Of a DNA stretch of 57,246 nucleotides, positions 24,046 to 32,668 are shown in pieces (position 1 is the first letter of the stretch; every line of letters begins with the position of its first letter). Under the pieces are notes generated by a model that worked only from the letters and a program-made list of their open reading frames with translations, was not told the origin of the DNA and ran no database searches. The translations under genes were made by a program, and so were the position numbers. Origin of the DNA: a virus; IMG/VR virus record IMGVR_UViG_3300012030_000005, positions 1 to 57,246 of that record. The stretch is one strand, 5' to 3'.

Positions 24046-25281
24046 CTAACTTGCTACTTTTCGCTTTACGTAGCGGATCGATTTGATCGAGCCCAGGGCG
24101 AATTTGAGCGCTTGCTCTGCTCCGGCGTAGTATGCGGCCTTCTCTGCGTCGCCCTTCTTCACGGCGTCGACTGCTGCTTGCGAGCACCGCAAGATTTCAG
24201 CTTCGAGATCGCCCTTACGTCCGTCGAACTCCATTGCGAGTCGACGCTCTGTGTCTTCCTCGAGAAACTTCAGTTTCTCCTCGTGAGACATCGTCTGCAG
24301 CACGTCTCCTCGAGACGGCTCGGAAGGCGCAGGAGCGGTGGTTGAGGACACCTCCTCTTCTCCCTCCGATTCTTCCGACTCCTCGGACTCCTCTGCCTCT
24401 TCGACAGGCGTCTCGTCGTTTTCTTCTTCGACGGGCTTGCTTTTCTTACCTGTCTTGAGCTGATCGATATCCTGCTTAGAGCGCTCCTCTTCGGACATTT
24501 CCCAGTCCTCTTCGGAGTCGTCATTCTTCTCGGCAGGCTTCTCTTTCGTCTTCTCTTTCGTCTTCTCTTTCGTCTTCTCTTTCGGTTCGGTCTCGCCGAG
24601 TGCTTTCTTCACGGCGCGTTTGACCTTTGCGACGGACGGCGACTCGTCTTGGAGAAGCTTGGTCGCGACGTCGGCCTGGTCCTTTTTCTTCTTGATGCGT
24701 GCGAGCTCACGGACGTGAGCCTGCCCCAGCTTTCCTTCCTGGACGCCGAGCTGTACGGACTCGTCCATGCGGAGCAGCGCGAGACGTTGCGACACCCAGC
24801 CCTTGCTCTTACCGAGCATCTTGGCGAGCTCGGACTGCTTCATCCCTTGCTCTTTCTGGATTCGCTTCATCGCCATCGCCTCCTCGAGCAGCGACATGTC
24901 TTCGCGCTGAATGTTCTCGACGAGACGGAAATGCGTCGTCGCATTGTCCTCCTCGTTGTAGACAGCGTCGTCGAGGTGGTAGGGCACGTTGGCGGCCCAG
25001 AAACATTTCTCCGGGTGCTTCTCCAGAAGAAACTTCATGGCGGCGTAACGACGGAAGCCGTAACGCAGCTGGTGGGTGTGACCCTCCTCCGTTGGTTTGT
25101 CGAGCTTCTGCAACGTGATTGGCTGCAGCAAAGTCTTCTCACCGTTGCTCAACGTGTGCACGGCGAGAACCGACTCGGCCAGCTCCTCGATAGAGTCCGG
25201 GTCGATGTTGAGGCGGATATTGTCCTCCGCCAAGATCTTAGATATGGGTAAATGTGGCATGTTTTTTCCGTCTGTATTCAT
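24046..25281 (-). CDS. ParB/Spo0J-like protein
   Basis: 411 aa. The N-terminal ParB-like domain has LRYGFRRYAAMKFL and an ENIQREDMSLLEEAMAMK segment (classic ENxQRxxLxxxEEA). A helix-turn-helix follows (KQSELAKMLGKSKGWVSQRL). The C-terminal half is low-complexity: four KEKT repeats and then Glu/Ser stretches, ending in a helical domain. ParB-like proteins bind DNA sites; in phages they act in partition, regulation or as nucleases. There is no ParA nearby, so plasmid-like partition is unlikely. The start may instead be ATG 25260 (GGA 8 nt upstream). Confidence 0.82.
   Translation of the reverse strand: MNTDGKNMPHLPISKILAEDNIRLNIDPDSIEELAESVLAVHTLSNGEKTLLQPITLQKLDKPTEEGHTHQLRYGFRRYAAMKFLLEKHPEKCFWAANVPYHLDDAVYNEEDNATTHFRLVENIQREDMSLLEEAMAMKRIQKEQGMKQSELAKMLGKSKGWVSQRLALLRMDESVQLGVQEGKLGQAHVRELARIKKKKDQADVATKLLQDESPSVAKVKRAVKKALGETEPKEKTKEKTKEKTKEKPAEKNDDSEEDWEMSEEERSKQDIDQLKTGKKSKPVEEENDETPVEEAEESEESEESEGEEEVSSTTAPAPSEPSRGDVLQTMSHEEKLKFLEEDTERRLAMEFDGRKGDLEAEILRCSQAAVDAVKKGDAEKAAYYAGAEQALKFALGSIKSIRYVKRKVAS
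24539..24586 (-). repeat. Four 12-bp repeats (KEKT) in the ParB-like gene
   Basis: CTTCTCTTTCGT occurs four times in tandem on the plus strand, read on the minus strand as a Lys/Glu/Thr linker between the DNA-binding and C-terminal parts. Such repeats change length easily. Confidence 0.8.
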
Positions 25282-25408
25282 CCAGGCTCACGATGTTTGA
25301 GCCCCGGTCCTGGGTGGGGGCTTGCTCAACCTCTTTCACGTACTGAAGAGTATACCAGTAGACGAGTAAGGCGAAGCGAAGCCGCGGTGTCATTCGTGAT
25401 CTCTCCGT

Positions 25409-26068
25409 TCAATAACAATATGGTTCAAATTGAGGTAGTGCGCGGAGGTCGACTCCCGTGAGAGGCACCCCCTGCTGAGGAGTGGCGTCTAGGGTTCGGT
25501 AACTCAGGCGCTTCGCAGATTGCCCTGCATCGAACCACTCGTCGTCGACCTTGCATACTTTCATGCAGTGAAAGCCGCTGATCTTGACGTAGCGTAGGTC
25601 CGCGAAGGGAAGACGCCCTGTGGCGCAATGAGCCCACAAGGCGCAGTTGTCACAAGCGTCGCTCGTGTCGGTTTGAATCGGGCAACCCTCAGGGAGGGCT
25701 CTTGGGGTGACGAATATGAGGTAGGGTTCGTCGCCGTTTCCAGCGGCATGGCTGGTGTGTGCTGCTCGGTACAGTATCTTGCTGTTCTGCAGAAAGAGCA
25801 GGTTATGCAGTCGTCCTGTTTTCTCCCCTTCCGCAGGCTCCCAGCTCCGAACCCGGGCGAGCGGCACAAAGCCGCGCGCGGGGCTCGGGTAATCCGAGTT
25901 ATTCGTCGGGGCTATCATCCCCAGCCAGCTTGACGTCGGAACGGTCAGCGGGCGCAGCTTCTCCCTGTACTTCGAAAGGCTCACTTCCATGTACAGGGCA
26001 TCGTCGAACAGCTCCGTCAACGCTGACAGAACGTCCGCACCAGGGGCAGGTTCGACTATCTCCGGCAT
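25409..26068 (-). CDS. Hypothetical Cys-containing protein, 219 aa
   Basis: The start at 26068 has an excellent AGGAG site 7 nt upstream, although it lies inside the 71-aa zinc-ribbon ORF in another frame. The middle has CPIQTDTSDACDNCALWAHC (about 128-147), a possible metal-binding group. The rest is a mixed fold with a Tyr-rich end. It has no recognised family. The 127 nt between it and the ParB-like gene hold a GC-rich hairpin (AGCCCC/GGGGCT on the minus strand) and no gene that I can see. Confidence 0.6.
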   Translation of the reverse strand: MPEIVEPAPGADVLSALTELFDDALYMEVSLSKYREKLRPLTVPTSSWLGMIAPTNNSDYPSPARGFVPLARVRSWEPAEGEKTGRLHNLLFLQNSKILYRAAHTSHAAGNGDEPYLIFVTPRALPEGCPIQTDTSDACDNCALWAHCATGRLPFADLRYVKISGFHCMKVCKVDDEWFDAGQSAKRLSYRTLDATPQQGVPLTGVDLRALPQFEPYCY

Positions 26069-26114
26069 TCTTTTCTCCTGGGCGATGGGTTTCTACTCCG
26101 AATTTCTCCATCAA
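25899..26114 (-). CDS. Small zinc-ribbon protein, 71 aa
   Basis: It begins at an ATGA overlap with the stop of nuclease B (26111). It has CPWCGRS ... RRCPVHGSEPFE, a CxxC plus C/H pattern with the CPxHGxEPFE ending typical of short phage zinc ribbons. The 170-nt overlap with the start of the 219-aa gene is unusual; both frames have good start signals, so I keep both. It is probably a nucleic-acid-binding accessory of the nuclease operon. Confidence 0.55.
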   Translation of the reverse strand: MMEKFGVETHRPGEKNAGDSRTCPWCGRSVSVDGAVRRCPVHGSEPFEVQGEAAPADRSDVKLAGDDSPDE

Positions 26115-27046
26115 ACGCTCTCTCCATCAGGGACAGTGTGAATGCTCTTCTGGGCGCCTCGGCACTCGCTAAAGTACGGGCACCATTTCTCGGTGCACAT
26201 CCAGCTCTCCGGATCGGCACGCATGAACACGCCAGCGGAGATGGACTTGGCGACATCTTCTACCACATCTACGGCGTGTTCTTTCTCCCGCTTGGAGCGG
26301 AAGGCGTCCTGCTTGGCGAACTCGGACTTTTTCTTCTGAACGAGCAGGTCGTACCCAACGTTCTCGAGCCCGGTGATCTCGGCGTACATCGAAAGCTGCA
26401 GGGAATTCTTGACGCGCTGCGCGCCGTACTTTCGACCGGTCGCTTTGAGGTCGCGAACGCTGTCTGTCGACTTCAAATCATCGAGTGACTTCATAGGCTG
26501 GAAGTCGACATCCATCAGGGACATCTCGATGAGGTCAGTGTACCCGACAAACGGGATGCGCCCACGGAGAACGCGCTTGAGCTTGAGCTCAACGGCGCGC
26601 GGCAGTACTTCGGGCAGGCGCGACTCTTCGTAGAGCCCCACCAACTCACGAGCCGTCTCTTCGAAGGTCTCGATGTCGGGGACCTTCGGGTCCCAGATCT
26701 CGATGTCCTGTGACATCTCTTGGAGGTGATCACTGATTGCGTCGTTCCCCAGGTCTGCGGGAGGCACGCGTTGCTCGTTGTCGATCTTGTACTGCAACAG
26801 GGTCTCGACGGCCTTGTGGATCAACCGACCGTGGCCCAGGTTCGAGGAAGGCGGCGTTCGTTGGTTTTCGACGTATCGACGCCGGTACCGCTCTCCGCAC
26901 TTCTGGTACAGCCCCACCTGGGACACCGAGAGGTATCCACTGGGCAGGTCGTACACTTTGTCGTACTCCCCGAAATCGTGGTTGCGGCTGCGTCCACGTG
27001 ATCGGGATGTGTCTTCGTCTTCTTCGTCTGTGATGTCGTCTGTCAT
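26111..27046 (-). CDS. PD-(D/E)XK nuclease with Fe-S cysteines (RecB/Cas4-like) B
   Basis: 311 aa. After an acidic/Arg N-terminus come LSVSQVGLYQKCGERYRRRYV (first Cys, about 50), GRLIHKAVE, RIPFVGYTDLIE, LDDLKST (D-x-K), QLSMYAEI and a C-terminal CTEKWCPYFSEC with the last three Cys of a 4Fe-4S cluster. It has the same superfamily and architecture as the nuclease at 22187-22954 but little direct identity, so the two are probably distinct acquisitions or old paralogues. It likely processes DNA ends in recombination-dependent replication. Confidence 0.82.
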   Translation of the reverse strand: MTDDITDEEDEDTSRSRGRSRNHDFGEYDKVYDLPSGYLSVSQVGLYQKCGERYRRRYVENQRTPPSSNLGHGRLIHKAVETLLQYKIDNEQRVPPADLGNDAISDHLQEMSQDIEIWDPKVPDIETFEETARELVGLYEESRLPEVLPRAVELKLKRVLRGRIPFVGYTDLIEMSLMDVDFQPMKSLDDLKSTDSVRDLKATGRKYGAQRVKNSLQLSMYAEITGLENVGYDLLVQKKKSEFAKQDAFRSKREKEHAVDVVEDVAKSISAGVFMRADPESWMCTEKWCPYFSECRGAQKSIHTVPDGESV

Positions 27047-27051
27047 AGGCC

Positions 27052-27798
27052 TTATTGGGTCACAAGGTCAGAGGGAAATGCGCTGGACTCGCCCGGAATC
27101 GGGTCTCGAGCCACCGCGGCTTCTTGGGCCAGCTCCTCGTGGAGCTGGGTGAATCGGCGTTGCCGTGTGTGGTCGTTCGGGTTCGATGCAGACGCATCTT
27201 CTTGGAGCGCCGCAACGGCGTCGGCAAAGCTGAGCGTCTCGTAAGAACCAGATGGCGCGCCAGTGCTCATGACACTGACAGGGCCACCGAGAGGCTCGGC
27301 GTCAATCGTAGGTTCAGGTTTCGGGGCAGGGAGGCGTGTCTCCGTAACGGCTTCGGAACGTGTCACGACAGTCTCGGTAGGTGTTTCTACGAAGACCGGG
27401 GTGGCTCGTTGCTTCTCAGCCAGGCTCTGAATCTCGAGCATGGTCTGCTGAGCGCTGCTACTCAACGCACGCAGGTCGTCGAGTCGTGACTCCAGCGCAA
27501 TCTCTGTGTCGCGGGCCTGCTTCTCGATGTGAGAAGCGAAGCTACCGAATGCGCGCTGGGTCTCTTCTACCAGAGAATCGATCTTAATCTGGAGACGGTC
27601 TTCGACGGACTCAGTCGGCAGATCGTGCAGCAGAAGCTCTTCCTGCGTCATAGGCCGTACGGACACCTGATACCCCAGAGAGCTCTCATCGGGGTGAATG
27701 TCCTCGACGAAGTACCCCTGAGACTCGACGTGCGCTTGCACGAGCTCCTCAACAGCAGTGTCATCGAACGATAGGGTTGCGTGTAGCGTAGGGGGCAT
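27052..27798 (-). CDS. Coiled-coil protein, 248 aa
   Basis: The N-terminal 60 residues are a mixed fold (TLHATLSFDDTAVEELVQAH). Residues of about 65-130 form a likely coiled coil (DRLQIKIDSLVEETQRAFGSF). A Pro/Thr/Glu-rich linker and a short helical end follow. It has no known motif. It is spaced 8 nt from the SNF2 gene upstream and 5 nt from nuclease B downstream, so it belongs to the same operon. A scaffold role in the recombination complex is possible. Confidence 0.6.
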   Translation of the reverse strand: MPPTLHATLSFDDTAVEELVQAHVESQGYFVEDIHPDESSLGYQVSVRPMTQEELLLHDLPTESVEDRLQIKIDSLVEETQRAFGSFASHIEKQARDTEIALESRLDDLRALSSSAQQTMLEIQSLAEKQRATPVFVETPTETVVTRSEAVTETRLPAPKPEPTIDAEPLGGPVSVMSTGAPSGSYETLSFADAVAALQEDASASNPNDHTRQRRFTQLHEELAQEAAVARDPIPGESSAFPSDLVTQ

Positions 27799-27806
27799 CG
27801 GATCTC

Positions 27807-29972
27807 CTATTTAAGCAGCGCAGGGCGCATTCGCAGTCGGCCTTCCTTCGACGAGTAGATGCAGTCTTTGTCGAACGGCTGGATTCCGGCAGCGTCGCAC
27901 TCCTTATTGCGGTCGCACAGTATACACTGAACGTGGTCGGTGAGGGCAGCAGAAATATCTTCTTTTCGCTCCAAGGAACGGAAAATATACTCGTTCACAC
28001 TACCAGGAACAACCAGCTGGTAAACCGTCACTGGACGCTCCTGTCCGATCCGGTCGTTTCGCTTCTGCGCCTGAATGTAATCACCCAGGTCGAAAGTGGC
28101 GTTATAGAACACGGTGTAGTTGGCCGCGTTCAGCGTGATGCCGACACCTGTGCGGATCTGGCTCAGGTAGATGCGACAGTTCGGGTCCGTGTTGAAGCGC
28201 TTCTTGGCCGCCTGCTTGTCTTTGGTGTTCCCGTCGACGCGGACAAAGTCCCAACCCTCCTTCGTGAAAGCTGCGTCCAACATGTTGAGCTCCGCCTGGA
28301 AGGTGGCCCACACGATGACCTTGTTGTCGTCCGAGGACAGGATGGACTCAAAGAGCTCCATGCTCTGGTCGCACCTGTCCTGCGCGTCCAACAACTCGGT
28401 AAGCTTGGGCGGGTCCTCCTGCACGATTGCACACTTGGGCGTGTAGGGGTTGATTTTGTTGCGAACGCAGTCCATCAGATGAGGGCAGGGCGGACGGTCG
28501 TCGCCGCCATCGCAGAGCTCGTAGTCCTTCTGCGAGTCGATGATGAACCCGGACAACACCTGGAGTAGCTTCGTCAATCGATCTGCAGCGTGCGCCACAC
28601 GGATCTGTCGACCACCAATCGCTGCAGAGTGTGTTCGGACGAGTTCGTTGTACATCTCCTTGGTCTCGTCGCTGGGATAGATTGGGTAGGTCAACGTGCG
28701 GACCGGCGGAAGGTCGAGGCAGTCATCGGCTTTCTTACGAAGCGCCACTTCGGTGACAATCTCATTGAGCACGTTGAGGTTCTTGTAGGCCACGACCTCG
28801 TCATGCTCAACGCCTCGGTGCTGGCGTCGGATGGCTACATTGTAGCGCTTGTAGAACTCCCACCAGGTGCCGGTCAGGAATCCGCCGAGCAAACGAAGCT
28901 GCACGTAGAGATGCATCGGCGTTCCGAGTGCCGGGGTCCCGGACAACAAGTAGCGATGACTCGCTTTGGCGCCCAACTTCAGGACAGCCTTCGACCGGTT
29001 CGATTTGTGGGAGCGGAGCATGTGCGATTCATCACAGATCAGGACGTTGTAGGGATAGGCGTCCAGGATGTGATTGAGATCCTTCTTGAGCACTGAGTAT
29101 GGCAACACCAACACATCGAAGTTCTTGACAGGCTCGGGAGCCGGATTGACTCGTTTTGCAGGAGCAGGCAAGTCGATGCCCCTCTTCTTGGCGTGACGAC
29201 GCATTCGAGCTCGAGCTCGTCCGCGCTCGTCGGAGTCGTCGCGTTGCGTCGCTTTCAGGTAGTCGAGTTCGTTATCGCCACCAGCGACACGGAAGGCGCG
29301 GTCAGGGCTGGGTTCGTATACGACATCGGGAAAGAGCTCACCCCACGGCTCGTCTGGGTGCCAACTCGGCTCGTGCTTACGCGTCCCATGATAGGCATGG
29401 CGCCGCTTCTTTGACCCAAGCGTTTTGGAGTTGTGGTCGAGTAGCGTTCGGACGCGAAGTTCGCCATCATCATGCGTAGCGAACTCTTCTTCCCAGTTCG
29501 GCGCAAGGTGCGGCGGACAGATAACCAGGGCACGCATGTCGGAGATCTTGCACTTCAACGCACGGATGAGATCGATAGCCGTTTTGGTCTTGCCGAGACC
29601 GCAGTCGAAATACAACGCGGTGCGCGGCTCGTATATGGCGCGTATCACACCTTCTCGCTGGTGGCCGAACGGCTCCGTGACGAACTCGAAGCCAGCCGGT
29701 AAGCTCTCAGAGTTCTGTCGACGCTTTTCGTTCTCTAACTCGGCAAGGTGGTTCTTTGCAGCCAGTGCCCAGTCCAGGTTCTCCTCGCCGTACACGATGT
29801 TGAGGTCGTTGACCACGTGCTCGGAGAATGGGAGAAATGCGGGGAAGAGGGCGAGGCCCATCTTGCGAACTCGAGTGTAGCCATACACTCGATTCAAATC
29901 TGAGTGATCGTCTTTTGTGGCGAACACCGGTGTATTATGGTGACGAATCAGTTGCAGTCGTATAGGTTGCAT
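27807..29972 (-). CDS. SNF2-family (SF2) DNA helicase/translocase
   Basis: 721 aa from ATG 29972, which avoids overlap with the divergent portal gene and follows AAGG. Motifs in order: FGHQREGVIRAIY (Q-like), DCGLGKTKTA (I), LVICPPHLAPNW (Ia), LICDESHML (II, DESH), YLLSGTPALG (III), IRTGVGITLNAA (V) and QAQKRNDRIGQ (VI). Between II and V lies a Cys-rich stretch (CDGGDDRPPCPHLMDC), and another is at the C-terminus (CILCDRNKEC). It should move along or remodel duplex DNA in replication or recombination. It heads the long minus-strand cluster. Confidence 0.9.
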   Translation of the reverse strand: MQPIRLQLIRHHNTPVFATKDDHSDLNRVYGYTRVRKMGLALFPAFLPFSEHVVNDLNIVYGEENLDWALAAKNHLAELENEKRRQNSESLPAGFEFVTEPFGHQREGVIRAIYEPRTALYFDCGLGKTKTAIDLIRALKCKISDMRALVICPPHLAPNWEEEFATHDDGELRVRTLLDHNSKTLGSKKRRHAYHGTRKHEPSWHPDEPWGELFPDVVYEPSPDRAFRVAGGDNELDYLKATQRDDSDERGRARARMRRHAKKRGIDLPAPAKRVNPAPEPVKNFDVLVLPYSVLKKDLNHILDAYPYNVLICDESHMLRSHKSNRSKAVLKLGAKASHRYLLSGTPALGTPMHLYVQLRLLGGFLTGTWWEFYKRYNVAIRRQHRGVEHDEVVAYKNLNVLNEIVTEVALRKKADDCLDLPPVRTLTYPIYPSDETKEMYNELVRTHSAAIGGRQIRVAHAADRLTKLLQVLSGFIIDSQKDYELCDGGDDRPPCPHLMDCVRNKINPYTPKCAIVQEDPPKLTELLDAQDRCDQSMELFESILSSDDNKVIVWATFQAELNMLDAAFTKEGWDFVRVDGNTKDKQAAKKRFNTDPNCRIYLSQIRTGVGITLNAANYTVFYNATFDLGDYIQAQKRNDRIGQERPVTVYQLVVPGSVNEYIFRSLERKEDISAALTDHVQCILCDRNKECDAAGIQPFDKDCIYSSKEGRLRMRPALLK

Positions 29973-30000
29973 AGGTGCCTTTTGAGGATGTGGAGTTCGG

Positions 30001-31722
30001 ATGAGTGGTGATATCAGCAGAGAGCCTTTCGACATTCTCGGGCAGTCGAATGCGCATCCGAACCCGATGTTCAATTTTCTGACGGGCTTCGTCCCTCGGA
30101 AGTTGAAGGATATGTACCGGTGGACGGAGTATATTTACTACAACTCCCCCCACATTTTCATCGCTCTTCAAAAACTCGCTGACTACGTCATCACGGACAT
30201 CACGTTCAAGACGGAGTCCGAGTCGCTCCGAACGAAGTACTCCGAGATTGTGCTCGAGACTCTTCGGGCGAAGGTGGTGCTGAAGGGTGCGTCCAAGAAC
30301 CGCACCCTGTACGGGAACGCTTTTTACTCTCTGTACTTCCCGTTCAAACGCATCGTCCCGTGCAAAGGCTGCGGGATGATGTGGGACATTCGGCGCATCA
30401 AAGACTACAAGTTCGACTACAAGAAGCGAACGTTCAAGTACAACTGCATGCAGTGCAAGGCGTCGTCGACGACGCGTCTGAGCGAGGTGCGCGACGTCAA
30501 GGTGTATGACCCCAAGCGCATGAACGTCATCTGCTGGGACCCCAAACACATCGACGTCGAACACAACCCCATCACAGGCAACACTGAGTATTACTATGAT
30601 CTCCCGGCGGAACTGAGAAGCGCCATCAAGGACGGAGATCGGCACATGATCGACGGGACGCCGAAAGCGTTCCTGGAAGCCGCGGACGACGACCAGGTTT
30701 TCCATTTCGACCCCACGAAAATCTTTCACCTCAAAGGCGATGTACCGGCGGGGCTTGGAGGAGCACTGGGCTATCCATCAGTGATCTCGGTGATGAAGCA
30801 GTTCTACTACGCGGAGGTCATGCGGAGGTCGAACGAAGCGATTGCACTCGATCACCTCACGCCGTTCCGTGTACTTCACCCCGCCCAGACGGGGAGCAGT
30901 AACGACCCCGTCAAAACACTGGCCTTTGCGCAGTGGATTGACGAGACCAAGCAGAACATCAAGCAGTGGCGAAAAGACCCGCTCCATATCATGTTCGCCC
31001 CGGTTGCGCTGGGCGTCACGCAGATGGGCGGACAGGGCCGCACGCTCTTGACGCTCGGAGAGGTGCAGGAAGTCGAGAACAACATCATCGCCGGTCTGGG
31101 CGTGCCTCGGGAGTTCCTATATGGGGGACTCTCTTTTACCGGAAGTTCGGTCACATTACGGATGCTGGAGAATCAGCTGTTGTCGCACTCAGCTGACCTC
31201 AGAGATCTGCTACAGTGGATCTGCGACTCGATTGCAGACTACCTCGGATGGGCGAAAGTTTCGGCGGATATCACGAACTTCAAGTTCATCGACGATATTC
31301 AGCAGAAGTCTCTCATCATGCAGGCGGACGCGCAGTACGACCTGGTGTCGCGACGCACCGTATCGGAGATTCTCGACCTCGATTACGACGACGAGATCGA
31401 GCAAAAAGAACAGGAGATGCTCGAGCAGACGCGACGACAGGCGAAGCTCAGCCGAAAGATGGAAGAGCTGCAGTCGACGCTCGCAGACCAGGCGCAGGCC
31501 GAGGCTTCTGCAGGATCGACAGGTCTCGAGTACGATCAGCAGGCCGTCATCGCCGAGGCCGATCAGATGGCGATGGAGCTCAGCCAGATCGACGAAGGAC
31601 AGCGCCGTTCGGTGCTCTCTTCGCTACAGGCCGAAGACTACGTCATGTACTCCGTCGTCATTCAACGACTCGAAGAGATTCAGCTGCAGGAACGAAACGC
31701 AGCGCAGGAGATGGTGAGCTAA
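30001..31722 (+). CDS. Portal protein with zinc-ribbon insertion
   Basis: 573 aa. It has portal-type features: an N-terminal RWTEYIYYNSPHIFIALQKLADYV, a central stem region with VPREFLYGGLSFTGSSVTLRMLENQLL (a common portal signature) and a long C-terminal coiled coil (EQKEQEMLEQTRRQAKLSRK). It forms the dodecameric vertex through which terminase loads DNA. The insertion at about 121-157 has CKGCG ... CMQC, a four-Cys metal site that is not usual in portals. The terminase has a comparable zinc ribbon, which may be related to their contact. The start follows GGAG. Confidence 0.85.
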   Translation: MSGDISREPFDILGQSNAHPNPMFNFLTGFVPRKLKDMYRWTEYIYYNSPHIFIALQKLADYVITDITFKTESESLRTKYSEIVLETLRAKVVLKGASKNRTLYGNAFYSLYFPFKRIVPCKGCGMMWDIRRIKDYKFDYKKRTFKYNCMQCKASSTTRLSEVRDVKVYDPKRMNVICWDPKHIDVEHNPITGNTEYYYDLPAELRSAIKDGDRHMIDGTPKAFLEAADDDQVFHFDPTKIFHLKGDVPAGLGGALGYPSVISVMKQFYYAEVMRRSNEAIALDHLTPFRVLHPAQTGSSNDPVKTLAFAQWIDETKQNIKQWRKDPLHIMFAPVALGVTQMGGQGRTLLTLGEVQEVENNIIAGLGVPREFLYGGLSFTGSSVTLRMLENQLLSHSADLRDLLQWICDSIADYLGWAKVSADITNFKFIDDIQQKSLIMQADAQYDLVSRRTVSEILDLDYDDEIEQKEQEMLEQTRRQAKLSRKMEELQSTLADQAQAEASAGSTGLEYDQQAVIAEADQMAMELSQIDEGQRRSVLSSLQAEDYVMYSVVIQRLEEIQLQERNAAQEMVS

Positions 31723-32139
31723 ATGGGAGACGATTTCGTCAGCAAAGTATCGCACGATGTTATGCAAGGACGCGGACCCTCGCGACGACGCCAGGGTGGA
31801 GGTACGACCTACCCCGGACAGGGAGGCCCTGCGGGATCAGCCTCGTCGTTCACCCAGAACAACCACGTCTCGGCGCGTTACAAAATGTTCGACCTCACCA
31901 AAGACAGTCAAGTCAAAGAGCTCGAGACGCTCATGACAGAGGCGTGTCGAGGCACGAAGATGATCCGAGAAGAACGGTGGTCGCATGACAAGGACGGGCT
32001 CACGGTGGTCACCGTGTCCTGGCTGGATGTGACACCTAAAAAGAAGAAGGCCGGACCTGAGTTCTACCGCGACGGCGAGATGCCCGACGAGGACATGGAC
32101 GGCACCGACGAGGTGGCGCACGTCACCAAACCTGAGTGA
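31723..32139 (+). CDS. Portal-adjacent hypothetical protein, 138 aa
   Basis: It starts directly after the portal stop (TAA ATG). The first 45 residues are Gly/Ser/Gln-rich and probably flexible. A compact alpha/beta part follows (ELETLMTEACRGTKMIREER ... LTVVTVSWLDVTPKKKK) and an acidic tail. It has no recognised motif. It likely belongs with portal assembly or head completion. A strong terminator follows. Confidence 0.6.
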   Translation: MGDDFVSKVSHDVMQGRGPSRRRQGGGTTYPGQGGPAGSASSFTQNNHVSARYKMFDLTKDSQVKELETLMTEACRGTKMIREERWSHDKDGLTVVTVSWLDVTPKKKKAGPEFYRDGEMPDEDMDGTDEVAHVTKPE

Positions 32140-32141
32140 TC

Positions 32142-32172
32142 AAAAAAAGACGCCCCCAGAGTCGGGGGCGTC
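32142..32172 (-). terminator. Terminator for the minus-strand block
   Basis: GACGCCCCC (32149-32157) pairs with GGGGGCGTC (32164-32172) around a 6-nt loop. Read on the minus strand it is followed by seven T (plus-strand A at 32142-32148). It ends transcripts of the 32205-33709 genes. Confidence 0.8.
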
Positions 32173-32180
32173 GTGCCTGC

Positions 32181-32211
32181 CCCTGTCCCACGCAGGGACA
32201 GGGCTTATTTT
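32181..32211 (+). terminator. Terminator for the portal operon
   Basis: CCCTGTCCC (32181-32189) and GGGACAGGG (32195-32203) form a 9-bp stem with loop ACGCA, followed by CTTATTTT. It overlaps the 3' end of the convergent minus-strand ORF. Confidence 0.8.
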
Positions 32212-32522
32212 AAGGACGACTTCTTTGCGCCTTCACCGAGGGTGACGCGCGACTCGTTATCCGAGTAGCGTCGGTAGCGCCGTGCAGGAAGTGGCGCGAC
32301 TCGATTCGCATACTCGTCGAGAAACTTCTGAACGTCTTGCATGACGTCCGCCAGTTCCCCGTAGAGGAATTCCAGGAGCTTGGTACGCCCCGTAGCCTTG
32401 CCATAATTGGCAGGCCACGTCCAACCTGGGTTGTGGGCGTCGAAACGCTGCGCAACCGCGAGGTTACGCTTCGTTTTGACCAGGCGCTGGGCGTAGTACA
32501 TCATGTACTCACGCCCAGCCAC
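32205..32522 (-). CDS. Helical protein, probably the -1 frame extension of the 346-aa gene
   Basis: 105 aa if started at GTG 32522. The same frame is open without stops back to 32756 and reads like real protein upstream of the GTG: a Pro/Lys linker SKPSPKPTPAKARPSRKRG, then NRWEIPRDVRKGIALANAYA. It contains no ATG, GTG or TTG before 32522. The simplest reading is that ribosomes enter by a -1 shift from the 32669-33709 gene, giving a product of roughly 500 aa. The downstream part (REYMMYYAQRLVKTKRNLAV) is helical and basic. Function unknown. Confidence 0.5.
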   Translation of the reverse strand: MAGREYMMYYAQRLVKTKRNLAVAQRFDAHNPGWTWPANYGKATGRTKLLEFLYGELADVMQDVQKFLDEYANRVAPLPARRYRRYSDNESRVTLGEGAKKSSLK

Positions 32523-32668
32523 CGCTGCGGCGGCGTCCCCTTTCGCATCCGCATACGCGTTTGCGAGTGCGATGCCCTTTCGGACATCTCTGGGGATCTC
32601 CCAGCGATTCCCCCGCTTTCGCGAGGGTCTCGCCTTGGCCGGGGTCGGCTTTGGAGAGGGTTTCGACG

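Noticed and set aside
24046-25281. Plasmid-type partition locus
   Set aside because: There is no ParA ATPase or clear parS repeat nearby, so ParB-like is kept only as a DNA-binding call.
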